A stretch of DNA of 64,000 nucleotides from Berghia stephanieae (lineage: Eukaryota > Mollusca > Gastropoda > Nudibranchia > Aeolidiidae). Below, one piece after another: positions 44,959 to 53,917 of the stretch; within the stretch, counting starts at the first letter, position 1; every line of letters begins with the position of its first letter. The notes below the pieces were generated by a model that worked only from the letters and a program-made list of their open reading frames with translations, did no database searches and was not told the DNA's origin. Made by a program: the position numbers and the translations under genes. The stretch spans positions 35,380,682 through 35,444,681 of the forward strand of contig CM067454.1 of the NCBI GenBank assembly GCA_034508935.3, in the 5' to 3' direction.

Positions 44959-45106
44959 GGATTTTTCCGCAGGGCTGTCCAGAACAAATACTATGAACGT
45001 TACGAGTGCAAGAAAGACAAGTCCTGTGTGATAAGGGTGGGCGCAAGAAATCATTGTGGGTACTGCCGATACAAGAAGTGCATATTAGGCAAGATGGACC
45101 CTAATT
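44959..45106 (+). CDS. Exon: second zinc finger of DNA-binding domain
   Basis: Starts in phase 0 after ATCCCCAG and ends in phase 1 before GTAAGT. Encodes GFFRRAVQNKYYERYE, then the second finger as C-x5-C-x9-C-x2-C (CKKDKSC, RNHC, GYC), then RYKKCILGKMDPN. All four zinc ligands are present, as is the GFFRR that completes the recognition helix. CVIRVGARNHCGYCRYKKC is closest, from memory, to thyroid hormone receptor (CVIDKVTRNQCQECRFKKC). It is a normal-length finger with no decay. Confidence 0.94.
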
Positions 45107-45708
45107 GTAAGTGTTTGATTGATGAGGGCTTCTGGTAGGGCCTTGTCCTTTATATCTCCTTACCTTTTCTCTGTGGCTTAGAAATAATATGGCTGTGATC
45201 ATTTTTGTTTTTGTTTTTTGTTTTTTGATCGATATAGACGGGTATTAGTTTAGAACGTTTGTGTGCGTTTTCCAGTGTTTTTATCTTTTGTGTCTTATGG
45301 TGGAGCTTATTCCAGTTGTATTAACGACTGTTTGCTACCCTTTGGTTAGCACCAAATTTTTTTTTCCGTTAGATTTAAGGGACCCAGCTACTTAATCACT
45401 GTTGGGTTGACAGAAAGGTCAATAGAAAAATAATTCGACTGCTCACGGGGTCGATTCCAATCCAATTTTATTGTGAAGTGAGTGCCTTACTTATTGAGTG
45501 TATTGAAAGAAACTGCTTTCAGACGGCTAAATATAATCTAATTTGTCCAAATCACTATGGACAAAGTCACCCCATATTACAGTTTTTAAAAACTCCAGGC
45601 ATCAACAAACAAAAAACAGCCTCCTACCCCCCCCCCCCCCCCCTCACTAAACATTTCAATGTTTATTCATACTTAGATTTTGTATAAAATATAATTTATT
45701 TTCCTCAG

Positions 45709-45887
45709 CTGTCCTCAGTCCGCGACAGAGGCGAAATCTACGTATCTTGATCGAGACGAATCGGGAGATAAAAAGAAGGAAAATGAACCAAGTTCTCTCC
45801 AAAGAGGAGACAAAAAATTTGAATCGGATAGCAGACGCTTTCAGAGCTTCGGACACACGGGATTTCTACGTTTTCTCTGAAGATTTT
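45709..45887 (+). CDS. Exon: hinge and start of ligand-binding domain
   Basis: Acceptor TTTTCCTCAG ends at 45708; donor GTAAGT starts at 45888. Joined to the previous exon it reads SVLSPRQRRNLRILIETNRE and continues IKRRKMNQ. This resembles the C-terminal extension of thyroid hormone receptor (KRKLIEQNRERRRKEE) that contacts DNA in the minor groove. LSKEETKNLNRIADAFRAS follows, equivalent to helix 1 of the ligand-binding domain (compare the VDR/PXR pattern LSEEQ...LLDAHHKT). Begins in phase 1, ends in phase 0. Confidence 0.88.
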
Positions 45888-46467
45888 GTAAGTGGACGAT
45901 ATTTACTCGATGAATTCCCAAATTTACTTTGCATAGATAACTACAGTAGAATCCTCATACTCGCCACCTCTTGTTTGTCCCAGATTATACTTTATTTATT
46001 TGTGTTTCATAATGGCTAAAGACAACTTTGCTTAAAGTCAACCACTTTTCTGGTCCGGCGGTGCCGGCTTATTTGGATTCCACTGTTTATAAATATAATA
46101 TTAGTTCACAATTTTCTCCTTTTCGCTAGTATTTTCACGATCTCAATCTCATAGGCCCTGACCGCTTTCTACAGATTATCCGTACGAACATTTATTTTTA
46201 CAGACCATAAATAAAGTCCTTCCCTACACATCTCATGCCCAAACAAAAGATAAATAGACAGAAAAAAAAACAACCAACAATATTATTGGAAGTGACAATT
46301 ATGTCTCGTCCCACACAAAGAAAAAAAAGACTGAGACAAGAAAACAAAACAGAAAGACAAAATTAAAAAACAACACAAACCAAAATAAAAGAAAACAAGC
46401 AGTTAAAAAGTTGATTAGAACTGTATAAATCAATCTACAGACTTTTGTAAATGACATTCTCACATTG

Positions 46468-46469
<2 letters not shown>

Positions 46470-46522
<53 letters not shown>

Positions 46523-46555
46523 CTCCTCTCTATCTCTCTCCTCTCTCCTCTCTCA

Positions 46556-46622
<67 letters not shown>

Positions 46623-46640
46623 CTCTCGCTCTCTTCCCCC
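46470..46640. repeat. (CT)n microsatellite forming the acceptor pyrimidine tract
   Basis: About 170 bp of nearly pure CT ends only 10-15 bp before the splice acceptor CTCCATATAG (46652). Length changes in the repeat would change the polypyrimidine tract. Confidence 0.9.
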
Positions 46641-46652
46641 TCCTCCATATAG

Positions 46653-46748
46653 GCCAATGGAACGATGGATTCCGAGCAGTCACGTGATATAAGCCCCAGT
46701 GTCAACCACGCCATCAAATTCATCAATTCGATTCCGGGAGTCGAGAAG
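46653..46748 (+). CDS. Exon: ligand-binding domain, helix 3 region
   Basis: Encodes 32 residues, ANGTMDSEQSRDISPS then VNHAIKFINSIPGVEK, between acceptor ATATAG and donor GTAAGT, phase 0 at both ends. IKFINSIPGV aligns with helix 3 to loop of NR1 receptors (E75: VEFAKRIPGF; thyroid receptor: VDFAKKLPMF). The lysine that forms one half of the coactivator charge clamp (FAK) is replaced by Asn (FIN). Confidence 0.85.
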
Positions 46749-46789
46749 GTAAGTTCACACACTATAGCTTACTTACTACTTATTATGCA

Positions 46790-46860
46790 GATGCAGGGCT
46801 GCCAACTGTACAAACAATCTTAGACTTTTTATGTGTTGAGGTTGGCAGCCCTGCAGATTA
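46790..46860. repeat. Short inverted repeat
   Basis: TGCAGGGCTGCCAAC and its reverse complement GTTGGCAGCCCTGCA enclose about 38 bp, only 45 bp after the exon donor. Probably a minimal MITE. Confidence 0.7.
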
Positions 46861-47394
46861 GTTTAAACCTAAACTGAAAAACTTACTATTATGTCGCTCG
46901 CAATATCCACTTAACGTGCTCTCAAAGTCAACGTCCTTCACAAGGGGTCCCGAGCCTACAGCAAAACGTACATTCCTGCCTGCCATTAGCTAAGCGAAAT
47001 TTGTAGAATTCACGACATTGATTTTTGGAAGTTAACCATAACAAACAACTAGATATCTACAATTTTTATGTCCTAAAAATTACGAATTTTTAAATTCGTC
47101 AAGTAGGCAGGGATGCACTTTCTGTGTAGGATAAGACATGACTCTTGTGAGGCGATATTACAATTGTGGTTTGTTTTAAAGGTATTACTCGTATTAATGG
47201 CCCCTTCTTCAGCTAATAACACAAACAGTTCAGTTGTTTTTATTGGCTGAAGAAGCCCGATATGTCCCGTATTTTTTCTTCTCGGAACTATTATATATCA
47301 TATCATAGATTAATTATTCACATATTCATTTTGTTTATTATTTTCTACAATCCATAACTTCTAGCGGCCCAGATTTTATATTCATTTTTGAGTT

Positions 47395-47900
47395 GTTCTA
47401 GGTGGGGTCTTTTGATCTCCCATGGTGGGCAGGTGGTCACTTGCTGTGTCTTCTATCCCCTTATATCTGTTGTTTTCTGACCTTGTCTTGGAATGAGATT
47501 ACTTGGTTCCTGGCCCTAACCGGAGTCCTTGGCTAAGGGGAAACAGTCAAAGGTATTGTGTTAGTTTTGGGAGGTGATCTTTTGTCCCTTGTAAATTATA
47601 TCTCTGTCATATTAAAATATTTTGCTTTGAGCATATCTTGTAAACATTTGGGCGTGTTCCACTTAGTAGGATCCTGTGCTGGTGTCTAGATGAGACTTTT
47701 AGGTGTATCAAACTACACTGAAGTGCTCTTGCAATATACTCCTGTTCCCTATTTGAACGAATACTCCTTTCTTTTTCTTACTTTTTCTTGAGTGCTCTTA
47801 CTGGTAATGCTATAAAAAATATTTGTTACTATCATTTAGTTTTCCCCTAATTGAACCTAAATCGCAAGCGCGTTGAAACCTTTCAAATACAAAACAGATA
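47395..47900 (+). repeat. Retroposon family 4, divergent copy
   Basis: CTCCCATGGTGGGCAGG, TGTGTCTTCTATCCCCTTAT and TCTTGGAATGAGATTACTTGG as in the 26485 copy. The 3' end is degenerate (GCAAGCGCGTTGAAACC). Confidence 0.75.
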
Positions 47901-47994
47901 CAAATTTTGGGGTTGTTGGGAAGCACGTTTAGAGTGATGAAACCTTGAACATGTGTTTTGTAAATGTGTATTGTGTATGCCTTCCTTCATCTAG

Positions 47995-48247
47995 ATTAGA
48001 AAAACGGACTTGTCGCTGCTGGTGCACCAACATCTTTTCGACGTATTTGTGCTGAGGATGGCCAGGATCTTCGACAAGGGGAACAACTCCCTGCTCTTCT
48101 CCAACGGAGTCTTCAAGGAGAGCGACCTTGACACTTACCCCTGGATGACTGGGATTTTCCAATTATGCAAACGCTACGCACAGTTCGTCAACAAGGACGA
48201 CACCGCAATACTGGGCTGTCTGGCGGCTCTTCGGTTCCTGTGTACTG
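47995..48247 (+). CDS. Exon: ligand-binding domain, helices 4-8
   Basis: Acceptor CTTCATCTAG ends at 47994; donor GTGAGT starts at 48248; phase 0 in, phase 1 out. Encodes IRKTDLSLLVHQHLFDVFVL, then RMARIFDKGNNSLLFSNGVF and KESDL. This is the signature segment of the receptor fold (E75: QVTLLKAGTFEVLMVRFASLFD...). The family's DQ..LLK core is only partly kept (TDLSLLV), so the conserved Gln and Lys are lost. The second half (IFQLCKRYAQFVNKDDTAIL, then GCLAALRFLCT) fits helices 7-8. The pattern is more like E75/REV-ERB than thyroid receptor. Confidence 0.87.
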
Positions 48248-48477
48248 GTGAGTGTCTGGTGTAGATTTCTTTCGTCTTTTGAACTGTGGTCAAACAGACC
48301 TGGCATATTGGAAATATGTCATTAAAAATTCGTAGTTTTTAGGAGATAATATTTGTAGTCTCTATAGTTAGTTTTATAGATCATCAATGTTCCCCCATGA
48401 GGATTAAATAACACTTCAAGATTCGTTCAAGTGCGTAACCTTTCACCAACTTTCATTTTAATGAAGTTTGAATGACG

Positions 48478-48745
48478 GCTATGTGGTCTAGTGGTATGAC
48501 ACTCGCTTTCGGATCGGAAGGTCCTGGGTTCGAGCCTCGCTTGGTCCTTGGAAAAGGCTCTTTACTCACATTCTCTCGCCGTACTCAGGTGTAAAATGAG
48601 TACCTTGCCGTTAACAGCGTCTCTGTCCGAAAAAAATAATGTAATATCGCCTGACCGTCCTACATATTAAATGTTGCTGTTGTCCAGGGACCCTTTGCAA
48701 ATGCGATTTGAGCACGTTAGTGGGTATTTGCGCTGTATAAAAGCT
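48478..48745 (+). repeat. SINE family 3 (plus strand), best head
   Basis: tRNA-like head GTGGTCTAGTGGTATGACAC with CTCGCTTTCGGATCGG and B-box GGGTTCGAGCC, the body, then GCGATTTGAGCACG and TTTGCGCTGTATAA. The head is tRNA-Arg(UCG)-like, and this copy best shows the family's structure. Confidence 0.85.
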
Positions 48746-49265
48746 CTTTTATTTTAAAGATGCTCATGAAGTTTTGAAATTGAAGCCAAAATTTCGTAGT
48801 TCTAGGTAGGTCTGTGTCATTCGCTCGAAGTCGATTTTTTCACGTTATATTAACAGCGGGACAGCGAGGCGGAGCGTTCTTGGCTTCGTACCCGAAAGGT
48901 ACCAAGGTCTTTCACCCGCCGCTGCGCTTTGTGGCTTTGAGCACGTCACCTCGCCCTAGCTCAATTTGCGTCGCTGCACTGTGGCTGACGCCTGCGGTAA
49001 CCGGTCTTCCCTTGGAACAGAGACCCTTGAGACGAAATTTCCCCTCTGGGATGAAGAAAGGGAATTTTAAAATTTATAATCCATTAAGCACATCCGGTGG
49101 ATAAACATTTACGAGCAACGTTGTTGCTGTTCGATTGACTCTGAAAAATCCAGATTTCTGTCGTATGTGACGGGGAAGCACAAAGAAAGAAAGAAGAAGA
49201 AAGAGAGATTAATAAAATCTTAGGATTAAATAAATAAAGACAATAATATATTCTGCACTCCTGAG
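48746..49265. other. Intron, unique
   Basis: No gene recognised. A 96-codon frame at 48814-49104 shows no motif. Confidence 0.55.
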
Positions 49266-49510
49266 GCTCCTGATAGCTCAGTTGGTAGAGCCGCTATGCG
49301 TGTAGGTAAAATATTCACAACATCCACCTCGGGTAGAAAATTTTTTAAATGAGCACGAGGTCTCTTTTGGAAAAGAAATGTAATATGTATCGCCCTACAG
49401 GCTTATTGTCTTGTCCTGCATGTTTAGTGTTGCTGTTGGGAATCGACCCCTGTGTAAAGCGCTTTACAGTACGTTAATGGAATATTGCGCTATATAAAAG
49501 CGCAAAACCT
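49265..49510 (+). repeat. tRNA-like head plus SINE family 3 tail
   Basis: GATAGCTCAGTTGGTAGAGC at 49272 is a family 2 type head whose B-box is degenerate. It is followed at about 49345-49505 by a family 3 body ending AAAGCGCTTTACAG and TTGCGCTATATAAAAGCGC. It looks like one SINE joined to another. Confidence 0.6.
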
Positions 49511-49704
49511 GTCAAGTTAGAGTTAGAGGTCGATATTTGAAGTACAATGTTATCTATACAGATTGCTATGTTGAAGTAGCATTTTCTGGTCAATATTCAC
49601 GGCGAATTTGGCCAGGAATGCCACAGTGCAGTTGTCGCTGTGTACCTTTTGACCTCTGGGATTAAGGTCACGAGGGGACAGGGCGACGTCGCGTGATTTG
49701 ATCG

Positions 49705-49707
<3 letters not shown>

Positions 49708-49791
<84 letters not shown>

Positions 49792-49862
49792 CACACACAC
49801 CCTCTCTCTCTCTCTCTCTCTCCACACCCCCCCTCCTCTTTCTTTCTTTCTCTTTCTCTCGC
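49708..49862. repeat. (CT)n and (CA)n low-complexity tract
   Basis: CT repeats interrupted by CACACA at 49775-49800. Confidence 0.95.
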
Positions 49863-50027
49863 TCCTTCGCTCTCCCACTCTTTTATGCAATCATCCACAT
49901 TTCGATGAATAACTATTCATCAACTTCCCGGGTTTAATCAATCCTTACTAGTCGATAGTCATAGTCATGCTAATGTTAATTCATCGACATTTTGTTGATT
50001 CTAAAGTCACGTTGACTCTTTTTTCTG

Positions 50028-50160
50028 ACCCCCCCACCCCCCCCCCCCCCCCCCCCGCGGTCAGCGGAGCAGTGATTGGGAAGCCGGGTCTGTTTGATCT
50101 GGTGGAAGGTACTTTGAATTAGACTAACGTCCTATCAAAAGGATGACAAGCAATTTCTAT
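50028..50160 (-). repeat. Poly-C and SINE family 2 tail
   Basis: A C run of about 25 within 50031-50056, then GCAGTGATTGGGAAGCCGGGTC and a stretch with GATCTGGTGGAAGG. Confidence 0.6.
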
Positions 50161-50279
50161 TGTCCGTTTCACACTGTATAAACCGGAATATACTCCGGCT
50201 TCATGGATCTTATTTTTTAGATTTATTTATTTTCTTATTTTTTTATTTATTTACTTATTTTTTACTACGTCCTTGCATA

Positions 50280-50465
50280 GAGGTTATAGAAGGAACGAAG
50301 GAATGAAATTGACGTCACTCAGCTCTTTGTTATTGTTTTAAAACGGCCGTTTTGGTGATTGGTTCTCACTAAATTATAACAATCAAGACGAAGCGTTCAA
50401 AAGTTGCATACACTTTTGTGTATATTGGTACGTTATATCGGCTGACGGATGTTGTGAATATTATA
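50280..50465. repeat. CTATAGATAGT-family MITE, divergent copy
   Basis: TTATAGAAGGAACGAAGG, AAATTGACGTCACTCAGC and GGTGATTGGTTCTCACTAAA, the same subfamily as 42555. Confidence 0.65.
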
Positions 50466-50684
50466 CCTAAACGTGTACCATCGACACGGTGTAAAGCAAT
50501 GTACCGCACTTTTAGTTTGTGCTGACCATCCTTGACCCGCGTCGGCTAAGTAATTTTCGGTCTCGTATATCTTCTTTGATGGTTTCGGCAACACAAACCC
50601 TTTCCTTTGATCATGAGTGACCTCCCTTAGGTCATGCATAAATATCAATCAGAAAAAAAAACAACTACTGTGGCGCTCTGAGGA

Positions 50685-50850
50685 AACCCCCCCCCCCCCC
50701 CCCCCAAAAAAAAAAAAAAAAAAAAAACAACAACAAAAAAAAACAACAAAACACGTATTTAATATTTTGGCCAGAAAACTCGTCCTTCGAATATCTATCG
50801 ATTAAGATAAAATGACTCGCATCTCGGCATCGGTAGAAGACTCGCTCCAC
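50685..50850. repeat. Poly-C/poly-A and foldback family fragment
   Basis: C17-A23 homopolymers at 50689-50727, then TATTTTGGCCAGAAAACTCG and TCCTTCGAATATCTATCGAT, an arm of the foldback family at 14115. Confidence 0.65.
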
Positions 50851-50949
50851 ACGCAAAGGGACCTAGATCGATCCCTATTGAAGTCGTCAGTACGTTTTTC
50901 TGACCCCCCCCCCCCCCCTTCCTCCCTCTCCCTCCTGTCCAACCATCTA

Positions 50950-51210
50950 ATTGAGCTTTTATATAGCCCAATATATCCACCAAACGTGCTCAAAGCGCTT
51001 TACAAGGGGTCTCTGAGCAATAGCAACTCGTAACATGTAGAACGAGACATGACTGACGCCTATTAGGCGACATTGCAATTTTTCCGACATAAACAACGCT
51101 GTCTACGGTCAGGTACTCATTTCACATCGGAGTATGGTGAGAGAATGTGAGTAAAGAGCCTTTTCCAAGGACTCAACTATGCGCCGAGCGAGACTCGAGC
51201 CCAGGACCAT
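50950..51210 (-). repeat. SINE family 3 (minus strand)
   Basis: CCCAATATATCCACCAAACG, GCGCTTTACAAGGGGTC and CCTTTTCCAAGGACTCAACT, ending at a truncated head CGAGCCCAGGACC. Confidence 0.85.
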
Positions 51211-51235
51211 CAGTGATTCGGTAGCTGGGTCTGAT

Positions 51236-52144
51236 TTAAGGATTAATGTGTAATGGACGTGATGCGTCCTATCTAAGAGGTAGCAATCATTTGCTATGAT
51301 TGTTACATTTAACGCTATAGTAACCGGGATTAAACTCCGGCTCCCTAATAGGACAATTGGTTCTGAAGGATCGGATTACTGTGATGTATCGGAAAGATAT
51401 GAAAAAAAAGCGTGTATGAAACAGTACCAGACAAAGTAAGCAAGAAAGACAATAAGTGTACAAGAAAAAAACAAACATCCCAAATAGCCAGGCTTTCCCT
51501 GGTATTTTCACTTTCACTTTTTTATACATTGGCTTGAACTTGTTTTCTACGCGTTTTTGCATATGACATCTTACACCAGTGCCTTCCCCCTAATTTGTCA
51601 TTGTGATTGTGATGTATCGTGTTTCTTTCTACACAATCTGGGTCATTGTGCCATCCTAGCTTGCCCTTGTCAGGAATCTTGTGACCCAAACGGGACACTC
51701 TGACCCACTGACCATGCCACCCCCCCCCCCCCCCCCCCCCCCCCTTTTACATTGCTGCCAACGTTTCGTAAAAAATGCGTATTCTTAACCGTTATCGTTC
51801 ACTGTAAGCTTTCTGTTGTATAGATTTCAAGATCCTACACATTGTTCAATACCTTTTTAAACGTCATATACTCTTTATTTTTGTCCCCGGAACCTCGTGT
51901 AGGGAGTTCGATAAAGTGTTATTCATTGATTTTGGAAATCAATACTATTTATTCCGTCTACTTTAATGCTGATAGGAGCCACTTGGATCTTTTTGCTTCT
52001 AGAACCAATTTTCTTATTCCCAAATATATGTCGTTATATCCTGACCCATCTGCCTGTGCCATTAATGCCTTTTATCATTTATGGGCTGGATTTGTATATT
52101 TATTCCCTCCATTCAATCTATTTATATCGCCTATGAAGAGTGAG
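51236..52144. other. Intron, unique, with poly-C at 51719-51744
   Basis: No coding exon recognised. One C run of about 26. Confidence 0.6.
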
Positions 52145-52670
52145 ATTTTCTGGTGGGGATCCTGACCTCCCATAGCGGGCAGGGAGGTACATACTGTGTC
52201 TTCTATCCCCTTATATCTGTTATCCAACATGCTTTCTGTCTTTGTCTCGGAATGAGATTACTTGGTTTTGTCCTGGCACTGGCCGGAATCCTAGCTGGGA
52301 GGGAAACAGTCAAATGCATAGTTATTGTTTTGGGAGATGATATTTTTTTCCTTGTAAATCATCTCTCTGTTATGTATTATTATTATATTTATTTTGAATG
52401 TATAATGTAAGCATTTGAGTGTATTCCTCTTTGCTGGATTTTGTGCTTGTGTCCAGATGAGACTTATAGGTGATCTCAAACTAAGTACATTGGTGGTATG
52501 CTCTTGGAATCTACATCTGATCCCTATTTGTTCTCAGTTCCCCTTTGTCTTACTTTATCTTGGGTGCTTTAATTGTAATTCTATAACTTTTTACTATCCC
52601 ATTTTCTTCCTTTTTACTGGCACTGATATAACCTAAATGTGTTGCAAGCGCCGTAAAACCCTTAAAAAAA
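52145..52670 (+). repeat. Retroposon family 4 copy
   Basis: GATCCTGACCTCCCATAGCG through GTTGCAAGCGCCGTAAAACC and an A-rich AAACA tail. About 90 percent identical by eye to 62235-62772. Confidence 0.85.
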
Positions 52671-52679
52671 ACAAGAGTG

Positions 52680-53280
52680 AGTTTATTCATTAACTCTACC
52701 TCGTACCCCAATTCCGAATTGGGTTACACATGAAGAATCACGTCGTGACTGTCAGTTCACGTTCGACTGTCAAGAGGCTGGACGCGTTATTCATTAATTT
52801 AAATATCAATGATAATATTGCTAGTATGATCTTGTTTGTCAATCATCAAAATTCGAGCTTTTTGCGGTTTTCAAGATTTACCTATTATTTTTCAAAATAC
52901 TGCTCATGGTCGCCACACGTTTGCATGGCTAGGGGTTGGCAGCACTGCTTTTACCTTGACACAGTAAGTAGGCCTATTAACAGCTACGTACATGCATGGC
53001 CTGTAGACTTACCGTGGACAGCAAACGAAAAAAAAAATCAAACAAAATAAAAACAATGTTGCCAATTTTCACTACACTATTTACGGAATTCAGTATATTT
53101 TCCAACCACCTGCTAAACGGAAACAAAGTAAGAAGCTACATAATGACTTTTTACTGGATTTCAGCGCTCAGAAAGGGGATGGTTTATGTGTCTTATGCGT
53201 AAAAATTCGATAAATTTTGCCTCCTGACTTGGGAACTCTATAGAAAATAATCTGTATTTTCTTAGCTCGAAACGTTGTAT
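52680..53280. other. Intron, unique
   Basis: Nothing recognised apart from a short trace of the family 5 SINE tail at 53212. Confidence 0.5.
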
Positions 53281-53286
53281 TGTTGA

Positions 53287-53509
53287 CATGGGTGCCAGTT
53301 TTCCGGTTCATGCCGGAATTCCGGTTTCACGATATCTCGAAGTCAAATACCTCCGGTTTCACTGTTTTGAGTAAAATAACCCAATAGCATAAAAAACGGT
53401 GATGAGTAAAGTTTAGGCCGTATTTTCAGTAGGAACATTTTCAGGTTTGTCAAAGTGTCGAGAATTTAGTTTCAGGTTTCAGCACTTCTTCCTGCTGCTG
53501 GCACCCATG
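53287..53509. mobile_element. MITE with 12-bp perfect terminal inverted repeats
   Basis: CATGGGTGCCAG (53287-53298) and CTGGCACCCATG (53498-53509) are perfect inverted repeats around about 200 bp of CCGGTTTCA-rich sequence. No target duplication is evident. Confidence 0.6.
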
Positions 53510-53574
53510 AGAAGGTCCAACTTCAATAGTTGCCCCCCCCCCCCTCCCCCTCACCCAAAATAATTAAGCATTAA

Positions 53575-53880
53575 TATAGAGCAGTATCCATAATATATTA
53601 TACTCAGAGCGCTTTACAAGGGGTCCCTAGGCAACAACAACACTTATCATATAGGACGAGAGATGACGCCTGTCAGGCGATATTATATTTTCTTTTACGA
53701 CAGACACTACGCTGTCAACAGTCGAGTACTCGTTTTACACCTGAGTATGGTGAAAGACTGAGTAAAGAGCCTTTTCCAAGGTCTTTACTTTACTATGCGC
53801 CGCTCAGACTCGAACCCTGGACCCTCCTATTGACCCTCCTTGTGACGTACCACAAGACGACATAGCCACATCTATTATGT
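53575..53880 (-). repeat. SINE family 3 (minus strand), next to the last exon
   Basis: AGAGCAGTATCCATAATAT, GAGCGCTTTACAAGGGGTCC and CCTTTTCCAAGGTC, then an inverted head with CGAACCCTGGACCC. It ends about 40 bp before the acceptor at 53917. Confidence 0.8.
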
Positions 53881-53917
53881 TGTCATTTCTCATATTATTT
53901 TATTATTCCTCATCCAG

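Noticed and set aside
48814-49104. 96-residue frame in the last large intron as an extra ligand-binding exon
   Set aside because: The exons at 47995-48247 and 53918 join in phase directly (split Asp codon), and the peptide has no helix pattern of the fold.
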